Shown here piece by piece: positions 5,625 through 7,195 of a stretch of DNA of 7,195 bases. A program made the position numbers and the translations under genes. The notes below the pieces were generated by a model. It saw only the letters and a program-made list of their open reading frames with translations, did no database searches and was not told where the DNA came from. The stretch comes from Alphaproteobacteria bacterium (GTDB lineage: Bacteria > Pseudomonadota > Alphaproteobacteria > Acetobacterales > Acetobacteraceae): the NCBI GenBank assembly GCA_013298245.1, contig JAAFHD010000182.1, positions 1 to 7,195 of the forward strand, in the 5' to 3' direction. Within the stretch, counting starts at the first letter, position 1, and each line of letters begins with the position of its first letter.

Positions 5625-6433
5625 TAGTTGTACTGCCACCCCAGCATGACGGTATCACCCAACGCCACGCGCCGCCCCGCCAGGTCCCGCACATAGGACA
5701 GCATCACCGAATGCCGCGGCGTGATCTCATACGCCACCGTTGCACCCAGCTTGAACACATCGAAGTCGGTCCCACCGGCGCGGCCATTGCGCATGCCGAT
5801 GGTGTTCAGGCTCTGCACAAAGACCATCCAGTTCTGGAACGGCCGCGCACCCAAGGTTGCGTCCAGGCGCACTTCGTCGCTGTTGGACCCGAAGCGCAGC
5901 CGATACGCCGCCTCCAGGCTGGCGAAGGTGTTGATCCCGCCGATCTGCCCGCCAATGCCATAGCCCGCGCGCAATTCCGTGCTGACGAAGCGCTCACCCA
6001 CACGTGGGTTGGACGTGGACGAAATCCCTGGCGTGAACAGCCCGCCCTGCACAGAAAACACCTGCCCCTCGCCGCGCCACAGCGCGTAGCGGGCGAAGAA
6101 CTGCGCCTCGGTGATCCCATAGCCGGTCCCACGGATCGCGCCCTGGTCCATCCAGGACGCCTGCAGCCGCGGCGAGAACCCGACCGTCCAGCGATTGGTC
6201 AGCCCGTGTTCCCAGTATGGCTGCAGGAACAGCTGATCCAGCGTGCCGCGCCCCGCCGGCCGCCCCAGATTGTCAAAACCCTGCACATTCAGCCGCGTAA
6301 ACCCGCCGCCGATGATCACCTGGCCGCCACCTTCCGGCTGCGGCCAGGGCGCTGCCTGCGCGCTGCCCAGGCCAAGCGCCAGCATCACGCCAGACAGCGC
6401 GACCACAAAGCGATGCGTCAATCGGCGGCGCAT
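5621..6433 (-). CDS. Outer-membrane beta-barrel protein (MetA-pathway/transporter-like), function unknown
   Basis: The protein has 270 residues. A clear Sec signal peptide comes first: basic MRRRLTHR, a hydrophobic core to about residue 22, then SAQA with cleavage expected near residue 27, leaving APWPQPEGGGQVI. The mature part consists of alternating amphipathic strands rich in Gly, Tyr, Trp and Phe with polar turns, and it ends in an aromatic residue (WQYNY), the usual signal for outer-membrane insertion. The start of the mature protein and the YWEHGLTNRWTVGFSP segment (73-88) resemble barrels annotated as putative MetA-pathway-of-phenol-degradation or transporter proteins; this is recollection of family style, not a search. 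No cargo can be named. The ATG is preceded by GAGGT with a 6-base spacer. It is divergent from the secreted esterase-like gene and followed directly by tRNA-Arg, with no terminator hairpin between them. Confidence 0.87.
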   Translation of the reverse strand: MRRRLTHRFVVALSGVMLALGLGSAQAAPWPQPEGGGQVIIGGGFTRLNVQGFDNLGRPAGRGTLDQLFLQPYWEHGLTNRWTVGFSPRLQASWMDQGAIRGTGYGITEAQFFARYALWRGEGQVFSVQGGLFTPGISSTSNPRVGERFVSTELRAGYGIGGQIGGINTFASLEAAYRLRFGSNSDEVRLDATLGARPFQNWMVFVQSLNTIGMRNGRAGGTDFDVFKLGATVAYEITPRHSVMLSYVRDLAGRRVALGDTVMLGWQYNY

Positions 6434-6460
6434 GGGGGGACCTCACGAAAAACCGAGCGC

Positions 6461-6488
6461 ATCATGCCAGATGTCCACGAATTGGCAA
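6461..6488 (-). promoter_or_regulatory. Probable sigma-70-type promoter of the beta-barrel gene
   Basis: On the minus strand TTGCCA (6488-6483, 5 of 6 matches to TTGACA) and CATGAT (6466-6461, 4 of 6 to TATAAT) are 16 bp apart. The second box ends 27 bp before the start codon, leaving a leader of about 20 bases. This is the best promoter-like sequence in the window. It lies in the shared 134-bp gap with the divergent gene, for which no equally good promoter was seen. Confidence 0.45.
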
Positions 6489-6567
6489 GTGTTTCACCCG
6501 CTGAGAACGCGCGCCACAACCATCGGTGGCATTGCGCGCCCGCGCCGGCCATGGTGATGATGCGCGC

Positions 6568-7195
6568 ATGATCCGCCGCGCCGTGCTGGGATTGCTGTTC
6601 GTGATCGCAGGCCCGTCCTTCTCCCAGGACCTGTCGGAGCCGCGCAACAACCGCATCTACCCCGTGCGCAACGGCGCCGCCCTTGTTGCCGTCGCGCCAC
6701 AACCAGGCCTGGAATGGCAAGTGGTCACCGAGGACGGCACCATCATCCGCCGCTGGGCCGCCGCCTCCCCCCCCGGCTTCGTGCGCGCCCCCATCGGCGG
6801 CTGGTATCGCCTGATGCTGCGCCAGGCCGGCCAGGCGGATGGCACCCCCATCGGCGGCCGCTTCGCCGTCGGCGCCGTCATCCTGGTCACCGGCCAGTCC
6901 CAGGCCGAGGCCATGTTCCACTGGGGCCACCCCCTGGCCGGCGCCTTCGCCCCCAACGCCCGCGACCCCGCCCACCCCGAACCCACCGCCATCCTGACCG
7001 ATTGCGGCACGCCCCAGCCGCATTGCGGGGCCGACATGGCCTTCTGGGACCCATCCTCCCGCGGCCTCGGCGCGCGGCTTCTTTTGGCCGAACTGCACCG
7101 CCAATGGCGCATCCCCGTGGCCCTGGTGAACGCCGCCACCGGTGGCGCCAGCGCCGCCCAGCTGGCCGACCCCAACAACCCCGCCGGCAACCGCC
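6568..7195 (+). CDS. Secreted sialate O-acetylesterase/SGNH-hydrolase-like protein (N-terminal 209 residues, cut by right edge)
   Basis: The frame is open to the window end. A short Sec signal peptide is visible: MIRR, then a hydrophobic stretch AVLGLLFVIAG, with cleavage expected around SFSQ (17-20). A small beta-rich region follows (about 30-100). Then FAVGAVILVTGQSQAEAM (99-116) resembles the first conserved block of the sialate O-acetylesterase (SASA/DUF303) branch of SGNH hydrolases, usually written GQSN. Ser111 would be the nucleophile; the following Asn is Gln112 here. VALVNAATGGASAAQL (184-199) resembles the later block with an oxyanion-type Gly. Cys146 and Cys153 could form a disulfide in the periplasm. 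The catalytic Asp/His block lies beyond the edge. GGTGAT (6553-6558), complementary to part of the anti-Shine-Dalgarno, lies nine bases before the ATG. It likely removes acyl groups from sugars or polymers, but the substrate is unknown and the family call rests on short motifs. Confidence 0.8.
   Translation, partial: MIRRAVLGLLFVIAGPSFSQDLSEPRNNRIYPVRNGAALVAVAPQPGLEWQVVTEDGTIIRRWAAASPPGFVRAPIGGWYRLMLRQAGQADGTPIGGRFAVGAVILVTGQSQAEAMFHWGHPLAGAFAPNARDPAHPEPTAILTDCGTPQPHCGADMAFWDPSSRGLGARLLLAELHRQWRIPVALVNAATGGASAAQLADPNNPAGNR

Noticed and set aside
5414..6571. 385-codon plus-strand frame crossing the tRNA and barrel gene
   Set aside because: It reads through the tRNA antisense and opposes a gene with a clear signal peptide and barrel pattern. 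Its product is Arg/His/Pro-rich.
6551..6571. Mini-ORF MVMMRA overlapping the esterase-like start (ATGA)
   Set aside because: No Shine-Dalgarno precedes it and it is only six codons. The GGTGAT it contains is better explained as the ribosome-binding site of the downstream gene.
6418..7190. Minus-strand frames opposite the right-edge gene (228 and 177 codons)
   Set aside because: Gly/Ala-rich shadow composition. The plus-strand frame has a signal peptide and GQS-type motif and is open to the edge.
1..7195. Mobile element, CRISPR array, prophage or defence system
   Set aside because: No transposase, integrase, spaced repeats, terminal repeats or defence-type proteins were seen on either strand.

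Overview
The window is G+C-rich DNA (roughly two thirds G+C by eye, with third codon positions almost always G or C). Gene content and protein style point to an alphaproteobacterium, most likely an Acetobacteraceae/Rhodospirillales relative such as a Roseomonas-like organism. That placement is an inference from protein resemblance and codon style, with no rRNA to confirm it. I see no mobile element, CRISPR array, rRNA, integrase or broken gene. This looks like an ordinary chromosomal segment, and I do not find a clear new multi-gene system.

Layout, left to right. (1) Positions 1-1922, minus strand: a two-gene operon. An atypical short-chain dehydrogenase/reductase (SDR, 1922->1134) overlaps by one base the start of a hydantoinase/5-oxoprolinase A-type ATPase (1134->1), which runs off the left edge. 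(2) Positions 2025-2993, plus strand, divergent from that operon across 102 bp: a D-glycerate dehydrogenase/glyoxylate reductase of the D-2-hydroxyacid dehydrogenase family. (3) Positions 3361->3005, minus: a small protein of unknown function, convergent with the dehydrogenase. A 14-bp stem inverted repeat lies inside its 3' coding end. (4) Positions 3478-3508: a textbook factor-independent terminator pointing the same way as, and just upstream of, typA (3540-5366, plus), which encodes the ribosome-associated GTPase TypA/BipA. A perfect 10-bp palindrome and a G+C-rich hairpin follow its stop codon. (5) Positions 5585->5512, minus: tRNA-Arg(CCT), just downstream of (6) an outer-membrane beta-barrel gene (6433->5621, minus). 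(7) Positions 6568 to the right edge, plus: the N-terminal part of a secreted esterase-like protein of the sialate-O-acetylesterase/SGNH type, divergent from the barrel gene.

How the genes may work together: the SDR and HyuA-type ATPase are translationally coupled and probably form a small catabolic module for a cyclic amide or lactam-like compound. The divergent hydroxyacid dehydrogenase may or may not belong to it. typA and the tRNA are housekeeping genes. The barrel protein and the secreted esterase-like protein share a 134-bp divergent upstream region and both carry signal peptides, so a linked envelope or nutrient-acquisition role is possible but unproven.

The points most worth a second look are the terminator in front of typA, the SDR that lacks three of the four usual catalytic residues, and the hairpin encoded inside the small gene.
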